DNA of 64,000 bases from Clavibacter sp. VKM Ac-2872 (GCF_015351105.1 NZ_JADKRR010000001.1:1779069-1843068); one strand, 5' to 3'; positions 53,324 through 64,000 are shown, counted from the stretch's first letter. Made by a program: numbers and translations. Notes: generated by a model from the letters alone, not told the origin.

Positions 53324-54327
53324 GATGCGTCCTCCCGGTGTACGGCGACGGTCTCCGCGAGGCGGGCGCGCACGGCGTCCCGCAGCCGAGGTGGCGCGAT
53401 CACCCGGGCCTCCGGGCCGAAGCCCGCGACCTCGTCGGCGAAGAGGTTCGTGTCGGAGTAGTGCACGCGGAGGCGCCCGTCGCCGAGGTCCTCCGTCCCG
53501 CGGCGGCGACGGAGGCGGATCTCCGCGTCGGATCCGGGAGCCACCACGACCTCCCCCACGCCGTTCGCCCACACGCGATCGAGGTCGGCGAGGGCACGCT
53601 CGGCGTGGTCCTCCCCCACGGGCACGAAGGCGCGGCTCGTCACGCGCACGCGGTCGACGATGCGGGAGAGCAGGAACGTGCGCGGGCCGTCGGCGTCCTG
53701 GTCGATGCCGTGCAGGTGCCAGCGGCCCTGGTGCTGCACGAGCGCGAGGGGCGCGACCGTGCGGATCCGGGCGGTCCGCTCCCCCGGCTTGAGGTAGCCG
53801 AAGGAGACGAGGACGTGCCGCTCCAGCGCGACGCTCAACGGCGCGAACGCCGCCTCGCGCGTCCGCAGCCGGGGGGCGTATCCGATGACCGGGTCGTCGG
53901 ACTCCACGCCGAGCGAGCGCAGCTTGATGAGCGCGCGCCGCGACTCCCCCGAGAGGGATCCCTCGCGCCACACCATGGCCGCGAGGTTGAGGAGCGTGGT
54001 CTCCTCCGGCGTGAACGACAGGTCGGCCGGCAGCTCGTAGGCACCGCGCGGGATCCGATAGCGCAGGAGCTGGTTGTTGCCCTCCTGGCCCGGCGCCTCC
54101 ACCGTCTCCAGCGGGACGCCGAGGTCGCGGATGTCGTCCTTGTCGCGCTCGAACTGGCGCTCGAGGTTGGCGTTGTCGCCGCCGGCGCGGTAGCGCTGCC
54201 GATACCCCTGGACGCTCGAGAGGACCTCGTTCTTGGTCAGTCCCTGCTCGGTGGCGAGCAGGGCCAGCACGAGGCTGAACAGGCGCTCCTCGACGGGCAC
54301 GGTCGATCGGCGGGATGTCTCGGGCAC
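53320..54327 (-). CDS. pafB: WYL-domain transcriptional regulator PafB
   Basis: 335 residues from GTG 54327. N-terminal helix-turn-helix region (FSLVLALLATEQGLTKNEVLSSVQGY), then DIRDLGVPLETVEAPG and a WYL domain with VSFGYLKPGERTARIRTVAPLALV and GRWHLHGIDQDADGPRTFLLSRI. It forms a heterodimer with PafC in mycobacteria. pafA and other Pup genes, its usual neighbours, are not here. Confidence 0.92.
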   Translation of the reverse strand: MPETSRRSTVPVEERLFSLVLALLATEQGLTKNEVLSSVQGYRQRYRAGGDNANLERQFERDKDDIRDLGVPLETVEAPGQEGNNQLLRYRIPRGAYELPADLSFTPEETTLLNLAAMVWREGSLSGESRRALIKLRSLGVESDDPVIGYAPRLRTREAAFAPLSVALERHVLVSFGYLKPGERTARIRTVAPLALVQHQGRWHLHGIDQDADGPRTFLLSRIVDRVRVTSRAFVPVGEDHAERALADLDRVWANGVGEVVVAPGSDAEIRLRRRRGTEDLGDGRLRVHYSDTNLFADEVAGFGPEARVIAPPRLRDAVRARLAETVAVHREDAS

Positions 54328-54375
54328 GCGGTGGTCCTCACGTCGGTGCAGCCCCCGGCCGGTGGCGATGCGTCG

Positions 54376-55419
54376 TTACTTGGTGGTGCTCGTCCCGAGG
54401 ATATCCACCACGTAGACGAGGGTGGATCCCGCGGGCACCTTGGCCGAGCCCTGGTCGCCGAAGCCGTCGCCCGGAGGGACGACCGCGATGACCTGGTCGC
54501 CGACGTGCTTGCCGACGAGGGCCTTCGCGAGACCGGGCGTCACGACCAGCGCGGTGGCCGCACCCGTGGAGGGTCCGGTCGTCGTGGCGGTGGCGGGGAC
54601 CTGCAGGGGGCCGCCGCCGGTCCAGCTGGATCCGAACACGGCCTGCTTCTCGGCCGACGTGCTCGTCCCCCACACGACGCCGGTGTACTGGAGCGTGACC
54701 GTGTCGCCGTCGCCGACCTCGGCCCCGTCTCCTGCGCGGAGCAGCGCGTCGCGGTACTCGGTGGGCGGCGTGCTCGGCGGGATGGTGATGCCCGGGATGC
54801 CGTCGTCCGTCGTGACGACGGACGGGAAGCCGGCCTGGGCGGGCTGCGGCTCGCCGGTCGCCCTCTCCGGGAAGGAGGACGTGATGTCGACGATGAGGAC
54901 CAGGCCGTCGGTGGCGTCGAGGCCCTGCGCCGACAGGTCCTGGCCGGGGAACACCGTGGACACGGGCACGGTGACCGCGAGACGCGAGCCGACGGGCATG
55001 CACGTCATCGCGTCCTCGAGGTACGGCAGCGACTCGTGCAGCGAGGCCGGGGTGAACAGCGGCGAGCCGGAGGTGCGCGCGTTGGGCGCGATGCGCGCGT
55101 AGGCCGCGAGGTCCTTCCCGGTCTTGCCGTCGACGATCGATGCCGCGGCCGTGATGCCCTGGTGCGGCTGCACGGGCGCCCCGTCGCCCTCCACGAGGGT
55201 GGAGACCTCGACGCCCGAGGGCTTGAGCGGCGTGGGGAACGAGACCGACGCGGGCGCGCTGCCGACGTCGCCCGTGGCGGTGACCGTGCTCGACGACGAG
55301 CCGGCCTGGGCGAGGGGCGTGCAGCCCGCCGCCGCACCGGATCCGGAGCCGGAGGGGCTGCAGGCGGCGAGCGTCAGGACGAGTCCTGCGCAGACGGTGA
55401 GCGCGGCGGAACGGCGCAC
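54376..55419 (-). CDS. FKBP-type peptidyl-prolyl isomerase lipoprotein
   Basis: 347 residues from GTG 55419 (GAGGAG 5 nt upstream). Lipobox LAAC with lipidated Cys20. Two FKBP-like halves are visible; the C-terminal one (about 230-345) has VGDGDTVTLQYTGVVWGTST, LVGKHVGDQVIAVVPPGDGFGDQG and VPAGSTLVYVVDIL. It should assist folding of exported proteins at the outer face of the membrane. It takes the place in this gene order where pafA and proteasome genes stand in mycobacteria. Confidence 0.88.
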   Translation of the reverse strand: MRRSAALTVCAGLVLTLAACSPSGSGSGAAAGCTPLAQAGSSSSTVTATGDVGSAPASVSFPTPLKPSGVEVSTLVEGDGAPVQPHQGITAAASIVDGKTGKDLAAYARIAPNARTSGSPLFTPASLHESLPYLEDAMTCMPVGSRLAVTVPVSTVFPGQDLSAQGLDATDGLVLIVDITSSFPERATGEPQPAQAGFPSVVTTDDGIPGITIPPSTPPTEYRDALLRAGDGAEVGDGDTVTLQYTGVVWGTSTSAEKQAVFGSSWTGGGPLQVPATATTTGPSTGAATALVVTPGLAKALVGKHVGDQVIAVVPPGDGFGDQGSAKVPAGSTLVYVVDILGTSTTK

Positions 55420-55480
55420 GTGACTCCTCTTTCGATGGTGGGGGCGGCCGGCACGCACCCGCGTGATCGGCCCTGTCATC

Positions 55481-57329
<1,849 letters not shown>

Positions 57330-57354
<25 letters not shown>

Positions 57355-58298
57355 GCGGACGGCTGCTGGTCGTCGCCTTCGAGGGGTGGAACGACGCGGG
57401 CGAGGCCGCCAGCGGAGCGGTCCGGGCGCTGAAGGACCTCCTCGACCTCGAGGCCGTGTCGTCGGTGGATCCGGAGGACTACTTCGACTTCCAGTTCAAC
57501 CGGCCCACCATCGGCTTCGCGGAGGACGGCACCCGCGAGCTCGAGTGGCCCGGCGCCACGCTCTACGGCCCGAAGGACCCGCGCCCACCCGCCCAGGACC
57601 TGGCCGCCGACGCGCAGCTCGGCGTGAGCGGCGACAACGGCGGCAGCATCCACCTCCTGCTCGGCGTCGAGCCGTCCAGGCACTGGACGGCGTTCACCGC
57701 CGAGGTGCTCGACGCGGCGCGCGCCGCCGGCGTCGAGGGCGTCGTGCTGCTCGGCGCGCTGCTCGCCGACGTGCCGCACACGCGCCCCATCTCCGTCTAC
57801 TCCACGAGCGAGAACGCCGCCGTGCGCACCGAGCTCGGCATCGAGCGGAGCACGTACGAGGGCCCCGTCGGGATCCTCAGCATCATCGCCCAGCGCGCCG
57901 AGGAGATGGGCATGCCCACGGTGTCGCTCTGGGCTTCCGTGCCGCACTACGTGCACAGCGCGCCGTCGCCCAAGGCCACCCTCGCGCTCATCGACAAGCT
58001 GGAGGAGATGGTCGACGTGGTGATCCCGCGCGGCGAGCTCATCGAGGAGGCGGCCACGTGGGAGACGGGCATCGACCAGCTCGCGGGCGAGGACGAGGAC
58101 ATGGCGTCCTACATCCAGCAGCTCGAGCAGGCGCGCGACACGGTCGACTCCCCCGAGGCGAGCGGCGAGGCCATCGCGCAGGAGTTCGAGAAGTACCTCC
58201 GCCGCGGAGACGGGCCGCGCGGGCGCGGCGACGACCGGCCCGAGGAGCCGTGGCGGCCGAAGGACCCGAAGGACCCGAAGGACCCCAAGGACCAGTAG
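57330..58298 (+). CDS. PAC2-family protein
   Basis: 322 residues from GTG 57330 with GGGAG 4 nt upstream. PAC2 (proteasome-assembly-chaperone-like) fold: LLVVAFEGWNDAGEAASGAVRAL near the start, DFQFNRPTIGF, GVVLLGALLADVPHTRPI, YEGPVGILSIIAQRAEEMG and LWASVPHYVHSAPSPKATLAL. The C-terminus is a charged Lys-Asp-Pro repeat. Eukaryotic homologues chaperone 20S assembly; bacterial function is unknown, and proteasome genes are not near. Confidence 0.9.
58257..58292 (+). repeat. Four 9-bp repeats encoding (PKD)4 at the PAC2 C-terminus
   Basis: CCGAAGGAC is repeated three times, with a fourth copy CCCAAGGAC, just before CAG TAG. The protein ends PKDPKDPKDPKDQ. Copy number may vary between strains by slippage. 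Confidence 0.8.
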
Positions 58299-58338
58299 CC
58301 CCGATGGCCGACCGGCGCCGGAGGGCCGGTGAGCGCGG

Positions 58339-59622
58339 TCAGGCCGCCGGGCCCCCGAGCGACACGCCGAGCAGCGCGTCGACCGCGGCCACCTCGACGG
58401 GCGTCGCGGGGACGCCGGTCGCGACGCGGAGGTCGAGCAGGAGGATCGCACCGGGCGTGTCGAGGTCGTCGGCGAGCCGCTCGCGCACCAGCTGCACGAG
58501 CTCGCCCGGTCCCTCGGTGCCGGCGCCGCCGCCCGAGGCCGCCTCTGCGGCCCACGCGTCCCACGCGGCGAGACGCGTCACGGACTCCGCGAGGAGCGCG
58601 TCCGTCCACTCCCAGTCGGCGCGGTAGTGCTGCGCGAGGAGCGCGAGCCGGATGGCGCGGGGATCCACGCCCGCCGCACGCAGGCGCGACACGAGCACGA
58701 GGTTGCCGAGCGACTTGCTCATCTTCTCGCCCTGGTACGCGACCATGCCGCTGTGCGCGTAGACGCACGCGAAGTCCTCGCCGGTGAGCGCCGAGGCGTG
58801 TCCCGCCGACATCTCGTGGTGCGGGAAGATCAGGTCGGAGCCGCCGCCCTGCACGGTGACCGGCCGGTCGAGCTTCCGCAGCGCGATGACGGCGCACTCG
58901 ATGTGCCAGCCGGGCCGGCCGCGACCGACCACGCTGTCCCATGCCGGCTCGCCCGCGCGCTCGGCGCGCCACAGGAGCGGATCCAGCGGATCGCGCTTGC
59001 CCGTCCGCTCGGGGTCGCCGCCGCGCTCGGCGGAGAGGGCGGCCATGGTGGCGCGGTCGTAGCCGCTCTCGTCGCCGAGGGCCCATGGGCCGTCCTCGGT
59101 GGCGCGGGTCACGTCGAAGTAGAGGTCCGTGGCGCCCGGCTCGGCGGCGTCGGGCGTGGCGACCGGGTAGGCGGTGCCGCGCCGGACGAGCTCGGCGACC
59201 GCGGCCGCGACCTCGTCGACGACCTCCGTGACGCCGACGTAGGAGTCGGGCGGCAGGATCCGCAGCGCCTCCATGTCGGTGCGGAACAGCTCCACCTGCG
59301 AGGCGGCGAGGTCCCGCCAGTCGACGCCCGTCGCCGTCGCGCGCTCGAGCAGCGGGTCGTCGACGTCGGTGACGTTCTGCACGTACGCGACGTCGTAGCC
59401 GCGGTCGAGCCAGACGCGCTGCAGCGTGTCGAACGCGAGGTAGGTGGATGCGTGGCCGATGTGGGTCGCGTCGTACGGCGTGATGCCGCAGACGTAGAGG
59501 CCCACACGGCCGTCGCCCGTGCACTCGGCGGGGCGGACGGATCCGGCGCTCGTGTCGAACAGGGTGGGGACGGGCGGCTCCCCCGCGACGGCGGGGACGA
59601 CGGGACGTGACCAGGCGCGCAC
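58339..59622 (-). CDS. mshC: Mycothiol ligase MshC (Cys:GlcN-Ins ligase)
   Basis: 427 residues from GTG 59622, four bases after the uppP stop. Cysteinyl-tRNA-synthetase-like enzyme: LYVCGITPYDATHIGHASTY (zinc Cys and HIGH motif), PGWHIECAVIALR, GGGSDLIFPHHE and GEKMSKSLGN (KMSKS). It joins cysteine to glucosaminyl-inositol with ATP in mycothiol synthesis, which marks an actinomycete. The C-terminal anticodon domain of CysRS is missing, as expected of MshC. Confidence 0.95.
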   Translation of the reverse strand: MRAWSRPVVPAVAGEPPVPTLFDTSAGSVRPAECTGDGRVGLYVCGITPYDATHIGHASTYLAFDTLQRVWLDRGYDVAYVQNVTDVDDPLLERATATGVDWRDLAASQVELFRTDMEALRILPPDSYVGVTEVVDEVAAAVAELVRRGTAYPVATPDAAEPGATDLYFDVTRATEDGPWALGDESGYDRATMAALSAERGGDPERTGKRDPLDPLLWRAERAGEPAWDSVVGRGRPGWHIECAVIALRKLDRPVTVQGGGSDLIFPHHEMSAGHASALTGEDFACVYAHSGMVAYQGEKMSKSLGNLVLVSRLRAAGVDPRAIRLALLAQHYRADWEWTDALLAESVTRLAAWDAWAAEAASGGGAGTEGPGELVQLVRERLADDLDTPGAILLLDLRVATGVPATPVEVAAVDALLGVSLGGPAA

Positions 59623-59626
59623 GGGA

Positions 59627-60445
59627 TCAGGCCGCGATGGCGCCGGTGCCGAGGAGCACCAGGAGCACGACGCCGAGGGCGACGCGGTAGACCACGAAGG
59701 GCATGAACGTGCGGGTGGAGATGTAGCGCATCAGGCCCGCGATGACCGCGAGGCCCACGATGAACGCGATGAGGGTCGCCACCGCGGTCTGCCCGGCGCC
59801 GGCCTGGCCGGTCTCGTCGAAGCTCTTCACGAGCTCGTAGAGGCCGCTGCCGAACACCGCGGGGACGGCGAGGAGGAACGAGTACTCCGCGGCCACCGGA
59901 CGGGCGTAGCCGAACGCGCGGGCCGCGGTGGTGGTGGCGCCCGAGCGGGAGACGCCGGGGACGAGGGCGAGGGCCTGCGCGATGCCGATGACGACGCCGT
60001 GCCCGTACGTCATGTCCTTCTCGACGCGGTCGCTGCGGCTGTAGCGGTCGGCGAGGCCGAGCAGGATGCCGAAGACGATGAGCACGATGGCGACGATCCA
60101 GAGCGAGCGGAACGTGGAGCGGATCGTGTCCTGGAACAGGTACCCCGCGATGCCGATGGGGATGGTGCCGATGATGACGAGCCAGCCCATGCGCACGTCC
60201 GGGTCGCCCTTCGGCATGCCGCCGCGGAGCGAGCGGAACCACGCCGAGAGCACGCGGCCGATCTTCCGACGGAAGAAGACCACGACGGCGAGCTCGGTGC
60301 CGAGCTGCGTGATGGCGGTGAACGTGGCGCCCGGGTCGCCGCCCATGAAGAGCCCCGCGATGCGGAGGTGCGCGCTCGAGGAGATGGGCAGGAATTCGGT
60401 CAGACCCTGGACGAGGCCCAGGATGATCGCCTCGAGATAGCTCAA
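59627..60445 (-). CDS. uppP: Undecaprenyl-diphosphate phosphatase
   Basis: 272 residues from TTG 60445. About eight membrane helices. Signature 1, LVQGLTEFLPISSSAHLRI, and signature 2, VPGVSRSGATTTAARAFG, hold the catalytic Glu, Ser and Arg. It recycles the lipid carrier for peptidoglycan synthesis. The usual uppP-mshC neighbour order of Actinobacteria is kept, and close spacing suggests one transcript. Confidence 0.95.
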   Translation of the reverse strand: MSYLEAIILGLVQGLTEFLPISSSAHLRIAGLFMGGDPGATFTAITQLGTELAVVVFFRRKIGRVLSAWFRSLRGGMPKGDPDVRMGWLVIIGTIPIGIAGYLFQDTIRSTFRSLWIVAIVLIVFGILLGLADRYSRSDRVEKDMTYGHGVVIGIAQALALVPGVSRSGATTTAARAFGYARPVAAEYSFLLAVPAVFGSGLYELVKSFDETGQAGAGQTAVATLIAFIVGLAVIAGLMRYISTRTFMPFVVYRVALGVVLLVLLGTGAIAA

Positions 60446-60487
60446 GCGTGCGCTCCACGTGTCGGGTGGCCCACCTGGGGCTCGGAT

Positions 60488-61798
60488 CTAGTAGTTCAGG
60501 AGGAGGTCGCGGAGGACCTGCCTCCCGAAGACTAGTGCGTCGAGCGGGACCCGCTCGTCGACGCCGTGGAACATCGACGGGAAGTCCATGGACGCCGGCA
60601 GCTTGAGCGGCGCGAACCCGTATCCGGTGATCCCGAGCAGGCTGAGCGCCTTGTTGTCGGTGCCGCCGGAGAGCATGTAGGGCAGGACCTCGGCCTCGGG
60701 GTCGTGCGCCCCGAGGGTGGCGACCATGGCGTCCACGAGCGGTCCCTGGAAGGGGTTCTCGAGGCCGACGTCCTGGTGCACGATGCGCACCTCGACGCCC
60801 TCGCCGGCGAGCTCGCGGACCCGGTCGAGCACCTCGTCCTCCTCGCCCGGCAGGACGCGGATGTCGATGAGCGCCTCGGCGGTGTCCGGGATCACGTTGT
60901 GCTTGTAGCCGGCGTGCAGGAGCGTCGGGTTCGTCGTGGTGCGCAGCGTCGCCGCGATGAACTTCGAGGCCGTGCCCGTGGCGATCGCGAGGTCGTCGGG
61001 CGTGACCTGCGTCGGGTCCGCCCCGACGATGCGGGCGATCTCGTCGAGCAGTTGGCGCGTCGTGTCGGTGAGGTGGACGGGCCACTCCTCCATGCCGATC
61101 CGCGCGACCGCGCCCGCGAGCCGCGTGACGGCGTTGTCGCGGTTGACCTGCGAGCCGTGGCCCGCGGTGCCCGTGGCGACGAGGCGGATCCAGACGAGGG
61201 CCTTCTCGCCGGTCTGCAGCAGGTAGGCGCGCTTCCCGGCGAGGTCGATGGAGTAGCCGCCCACCTCGCTGATGGCCTCGGTCGCGCCCGCGAACCACTC
61301 GGGCCGGTTCTCGACGACGTAGGCGGAGCCGAGCACGCCGCCCGCCTCCTCGTCGGAGAAGAAGCCCATGATCAGGTCGCGCTCGGGGGCGCGGCCCGAC
61401 GTGATGATCTCCTGCAGCGCGGTGATCATCATCGCGTCCATGTTCTTCATGTCGACGGCGCCTCGGCCCCAGAGCATGCCGTCCTTGATGACGCCGCCGA
61501 ACGGGTCGACGGACCAGTTCGCGGGGTCGGCGGGCACGACGTCGAGGTGCCCGTGGACGACGAGCGCCGGCTTGTCCCTGTTGCGTCCCGGGATGCGCGC
61601 GAGGACGCTCGTGCGACCGGGCGCCGCGTCGATGAGCTCGGGCGTGAGACCCAGGTCCTTCAGCTGCTGCTCGACGTACTGGGCGGCCTCCGTCTCCCCC
61701 TCCGAGCGGCCCTCGCCGTGGTTGGTCGTGTCGAACCGGATGAGGTCGCGGGCGATCCGGGCGGTGGCGTCGAGGTCCTCGGGGAGCGTGTCGGTCAT
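60488..61798 (-). CDS. M20-family metallopeptidase
   Basis: 436 residues from ATG 61798. Zinc-site motifs: VVHGHLDVVPADPANW (His, Asp), LWGRGAVDMKNMDAMM (Asp), FFSDEEAGGVLGS (Glu-Glu) and a late YMLSGGTDNKALSLLGI. The internal dimerisation domain carries GTAGHGSQVNRDNAVTRLAGAV (His). It cleaves small peptides or N-acyl amino acids. Substrate unknown. Apparently leaderless. Confidence 0.92.
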   Translation of the reverse strand: MTDTLPEDLDATARIARDLIRFDTTNHGEGRSEGETEAAQYVEQQLKDLGLTPELIDAAPGRTSVLARIPGRNRDKPALVVHGHLDVVPADPANWSVDPFGGVIKDGMLWGRGAVDMKNMDAMMITALQEIITSGRAPERDLIMGFFSDEEAGGVLGSAYVVENRPEWFAGATEAISEVGGYSIDLAGKRAYLLQTGEKALVWIRLVATGTAGHGSQVNRDNAVTRLAGAVARIGMEEWPVHLTDTTRQLLDEIARIVGADPTQVTPDDLAIATGTASKFIAATLRTTTNPTLLHAGYKHNVIPDTAEALIDIRVLPGEEDEVLDRVRELAGEGVEVRIVHQDVGLENPFQGPLVDAMVATLGAHDPEAEVLPYMLSGGTDNKALSLLGITGYGFAPLKLPASMDFPSMFHGVDERVPLDALVFGRQVLRDLLLNY

Positions 61799-61804
61799 GG
61801 GTCC

Positions 61805-61810
61805 ACGCTA
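61805..61810 (-). promoter_or_regulatory. -10 element of probable leaderless M20 peptidase mRNA
   Basis: TAGCGT on the minus strand ends 6 nt (GGACCC) before ATG 61798, with no ribosome-binding site between them. Confidence 0.48.
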
Positions 61811-61912
61811 TCGAGGCCGGACGCGGGCGTCCTGCCGCCGGGTGGTCGGGGAGCCTCCCGGGCCGTGCTAATGTCGTCTCTCGGCAGCCGGAGACGGCGG
61901 GCCGCACATCCT

Positions 61913-61998
61913 GTCCGGATGGCGGAATTGGTAGACGCGCTAGCTTGAGGTGCTAGTGCCCGTATTAGGGCGTGGGGGTTCAAGTCCCCCTTCGGACA
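61913..61998 (+). tRNA. tRNA-Leu (anticodon GAG)
   Basis: 86 nt with a long variable arm as in class II tRNAs. Acceptor GTCCGGA (61913-61919) pairs with TTCGGAC (61991-61997) with one G-U pair; discriminator A at 61998; CCA is not encoded. Anticodon stem CTAGC (61940-61944)/GCTAG (61952-61956) encloses TTGAGGT, anticodon GAG at 61947-61949, reading CUC and CUU. T-arm GGGGG-TTCAAGT-CCCCC is canonical. Confidence 0.96.
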
Positions 61999-62004
61999 CA
62001 CACG

Positions 62005-62040
62005 AGAGCCGGTCGGATCCGCGAGGATCCGGCCGGCTCT
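62005..62040 (+). terminator. Terminator of the tRNA-Leu gene
   Basis: AGAGCCGGTCGGATCC (62005-62020) pairs with GGATCCGGCCGGCTCT (62025-62040), 16 bp with one G-U pair, capped by GCGA (a GNRA tetraloop), then TCCTCGTTCC. Confidence 0.85.
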
Positions 62041-62136
62041 TCCTCGTTCCGGCCCCGCTCCCCTCTTCTCGCGGCGGGCCCGGCTACAGTCGCACTCGGC
62101 CCGCGCGCGGGTCTCCCGACCCGAGAGCGAGATCCG

Positions 62137-63153
62137 ATGACCGTCGTCGACAGCGCCGTGTACGTCCAGGGGGTCCGCACCGCGGATCCCGAGAGCCTCG
62201 ACGAGACGTTCGAGGTCATGCGCGCGCGACAGGGCGTCGCGTGGATCGGCCTCTACCGGCCGGACCCGGAGGAGCTGCACCGCGTCGCCGACGAGTTCGG
62301 CCTGCACCCGCTCGCCGTCGAGGACGCCCTCGGCGGCCACCAGCGCTCGAAGATGGAGCGCTACGGCGACACCTGGTTCGTGGTGCTGCGCCCGGCGCGC
62401 TACCTCGACGACGACGAGCGCGTGGAGTTCGGGGAGCTGCACGTGTTCGTCGGGCCCGACTTCGTGGTCACCATCCGGCATGCGGAGTCCCCGGACCTCT
62501 CCGCGGTCCGCGACCGCCTCGAGGAGGACCGCGAGCTCCTCGCCCTCGGCCCGCGCGCCGTGCTGTACGCGATCCTCGACCAGGTCGTCGACGAGTACGG
62601 GCCCGTCGCGACGGGCCTCGAGGACGACGTCGACGAGATCGAGGACCAGATCTTCGGCGCCGACCCCGACGTCTCCCGCCGCATCTACGCGCTGATGCGC
62701 GAGGTCACCGCGTTCCAGCGGGCGACGGCGCCGCTCGGCTCCATCCTCGACGACCTCCGCCAGCGCGCCGAGGAGCACGAGGTGGACCTCGAGCTCCGCC
62801 GCGGCTTCCGCGACGTGCACGACCACGTCATCCGGGTCGCCGAGCGTGCCGACGCCTTCCGGACCCTGCTGCAGAACGCGCTCACGGTGCACACGACGCT
62901 CGTCGGCCAGAGGCAGAACGACGAGATGAAGAAGCTCACCGAGACGAGCCTCGCCCAGAACGACCAGGTCAAGCGCATCTCCTCCTGGGCGGCGATCCTC
63001 TTCGCGCCCACCCTCGTCGGGACGATCTACGGCATGAACTTCGTGAACATGCCGGAGCTGAAGTGGACATACGGCTACCCGCTCGCGCTCGGACTCATGG
63101 TCCTCATGGGCGTCGTCCTCTACGCGGCGTTCCGGAAGCGCGGCTGGATCTGA
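62137..63153 (+). CDS. corA: Magnesium/cobalt transporter CorA
   Basis: 338 residues from ATG 62137 (GAGAGCGAG upstream). A large cytoplasmic N-terminal domain is followed by two C-terminal membrane helices; the pore signature GTIYGMNFVNMPE carries the GMN motif between them. The long helix region VEDALGGHQRSKMERYGD and LQNALTVHTTLVGQRQNDEMKKLTE is typical. It imports Mg2+ as a homopentamer. Confidence 0.94.
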   Translation: MTVVDSAVYVQGVRTADPESLDETFEVMRARQGVAWIGLYRPDPEELHRVADEFGLHPLAVEDALGGHQRSKMERYGDTWFVVLRPARYLDDDERVEFGELHVFVGPDFVVTIRHAESPDLSAVRDRLEEDRELLALGPRAVLYAILDQVVDEYGPVATGLEDDVDEIEDQIFGADPDVSRRIYALMREVTAFQRATAPLGSILDDLRQRAEEHEVDLELRRGFRDVHDHVIRVAERADAFRTLLQNALTVHTTLVGQRQNDEMKKLTETSLAQNDQVKRISSWAAILFAPTLVGTIYGMNFVNMPELKWTYGYPLALGLMVLMGVVLYAAFRKRGWI

Positions 63154-63185
63154 TCGCCGGGCGGGTCGGCCGTCCGGCGCGGGGA

Positions 63186-63191
63186 TAGGGT
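63186..63191 (+). promoter_or_regulatory. -10 element of probable leaderless epimerase mRNA
   Basis: TAGGGT ends 6 nt (gacggg) before ATG 63198. The corA stop is 44 nt upstream, and an imperfect hairpin (63157-63179) lies between. Confidence 0.5.
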
Positions 63192-63197
63192 GACGGG

Positions 63198-64000
63198 ATG
63201 CGCGTCGTCGTCATCGGAGCCACCGGCCACATCGGGACCTTCCTCGTCCCCCGACTCGTGGAATCCGGGCACGATGTCGTCGCGGTGAGCCGCGGGACGC
63301 GCGAGCCGTACCGCGAGTCGCCCCTGTGGGATCGCGTCGAGCGCGTGCGCGTCGATCGCGACGCCGAGGACGCGGCGGGCACGTTCGCGGAGCGGATCGC
63401 CGCCCTGTCGCCCGAGGTCGTCGTCGACCTGGTCTGCTTCACCCCCGACTCGGCGCGGCACCTCGTGGAGGGCCTGCGCGGCCGCGTGCGGCACCTCGTC
63501 CACATCGGCAGCATCTGGACCCACGGCCTCAGCGCCTCCCTGCCGCTGCGCGAGGACGACCCGAAGGAGCCCTTCGGCGAGTACGGCGTGCGGAAGGCGG
63601 AGATCGAGCGCTACCTCATCGCGGAGTCGCGGTCGGGGGGCGTGCCGTGCACGGTGGTGCACCCGGGCCACATCAGCGGGGGCGGCTGGCCCGTGATCAC
63701 CCCCGTCGGCAACCTCGACCCCGCCGTGTGGACCGCGCTCGCCACCGGCGGCGCGCTCGCCGTCCCGGGATCGGGCAGCGAGACGATGCACCACGTGCAC
63801 GCCGACGACGTCGCGCAGGTCGTGCAGCTGGCGATCGCCAACCGCGAGACCAGCGTCGGCGAGAGCTTCCACGCCGTGTCCGAGCGCGCGCTCTCGGTGC
63901 GCGGGTTCGCCCGGGCGGCGGCCTCCTGGTTCGGCCGCGAGCCCGAGCTGGAGCACCTCGACTGGGACGGGTTCCGTGCCCGCACCGAACCGGATCACGC
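63198..64000 (+). CDS. NAD(P)-dependent epimerase/dehydratase-like protein (3' end outside window)
   Basis: 267 complete codons from ATG 63198, still open at the window edge. Extended-SDR start RVVVIGATGHIGTFLVPRLVESGHDVV (NAD-binding loop), VVVDLVCFTPDSARHLVEGL, then YGVRKAEIERYLIAES (Tyr-x3-Lys catalytic pair) and VVHPGHISGGGWPVITP. Substrate unknown. The C-terminus is not seen. Confidence 0.85.
   Translation, partial: MRVVVIGATGHIGTFLVPRLVESGHDVVAVSRGTREPYRESPLWDRVERVRVDRDAEDAAGTFAERIAALSPEVVVDLVCFTPDSARHLVEGLRGRVRHLVHIGSIWTHGLSASLPLREDDPKEPFGEYGVRKAEIERYLIAESRSGGVPCTVVHPGHISGGGWPVITPVGNLDPAVWTALATGGALAVPGSGSETMHHVHADDVAQVVQLAIANRETSVGESFHAVSERALSVRGFARAAASWFGREPELEHLDWDGFRARTEPDH

Overview
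The window is very GC-rich, densely coded DNA from a Gram-positive actinomycete. RbpA, SepH, MshC (mycothiol), the pafBC-tatAC-helY block, many GTG starts and several DUF3000/3093/3159/3710/4193 proteins point to Actinobacteria. The two secreted GH10 xylanases and overall gene content suggest Microbacteriaceae, most likely a Clavibacter-like plant-associated bacterium (inference; no database was searched).

Layout. 1-8 kb: a type II topoisomerase A subunit (cut by the window edge), a phosphodiesterase-like enzyme, sepH, small DUF proteins and a dut-DUF3710-DUF3159 operon. 8-24 kb: housekeeping metabolism: aconitase (with a palindromic operator), dxs, a fatty-acid beta-oxidation pair, RNase D-DUF3000, a reductase-SufE-sulfurtransferase operon, zapE, and an ammonium transporter behind a GlnR-type box. 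24-31 kb: an aldo/keto reductase, a MarR gene broken by an in-frame TAG, a PrmC-like methyltransferase, two tandem secreted GH10 xylanases, an NmrA-like protein and an iron-regulated siderophore-interacting protein.

The central feature is the gene-free interval 31.7-32.3 kb. It holds a 28-bp sequence with the architecture of an actinobacterial dif site (31988-32015). The strand-biased heptamer GGGGGAG occurs at least 16 times on the plus strand left of it, with no CTCCCCC found there. CTCCCCC occurs at least 21 times right of it, with no GGGGGAG found there. The switch falls between 31782 and 33383. I infer that this is the replication terminus, with the heptamer acting as an FtsK-orienting or other architecture-imparting sequence. 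It also accounts for the C-rich plus strand of the right half.

32.3-41.6 kb: a carbohydrate-use operon: a secreted clan GH-A-type glycosidase with several carbohydrate-binding-like modules, a GH36 alpha-galactosidase-type enzyme, an ABC sugar importer (lipoprotein and two permeases, no ATPase) and a LacI regulator. Two LacI-type operators 41 bp apart precede it. 41.6-64 kb: mostly minus-strand housekeeping genes: Nudix, S9 peptidase, SDR, GDPD, rbpA, lnt-helY, tatC-tatA, pafC-pafB, an FKBP lipoprotein, trmI-HAD, PAC2, mshC, uppP, an M20 peptidase, tRNA-Leu(GAG), CorA and an epimerase cut by the window edge. The trmI...pafBC-tatAC-helY order matches the mycobacterial Pup-proteasome neighbourhood, but the proteasome/Pup genes are absent.

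Many operons are joined by 4-base ATGA or GTGA overlaps, and several genes appear to be read from leaderless mRNAs (a TAnnnT box 6-8 nt before the start codon).
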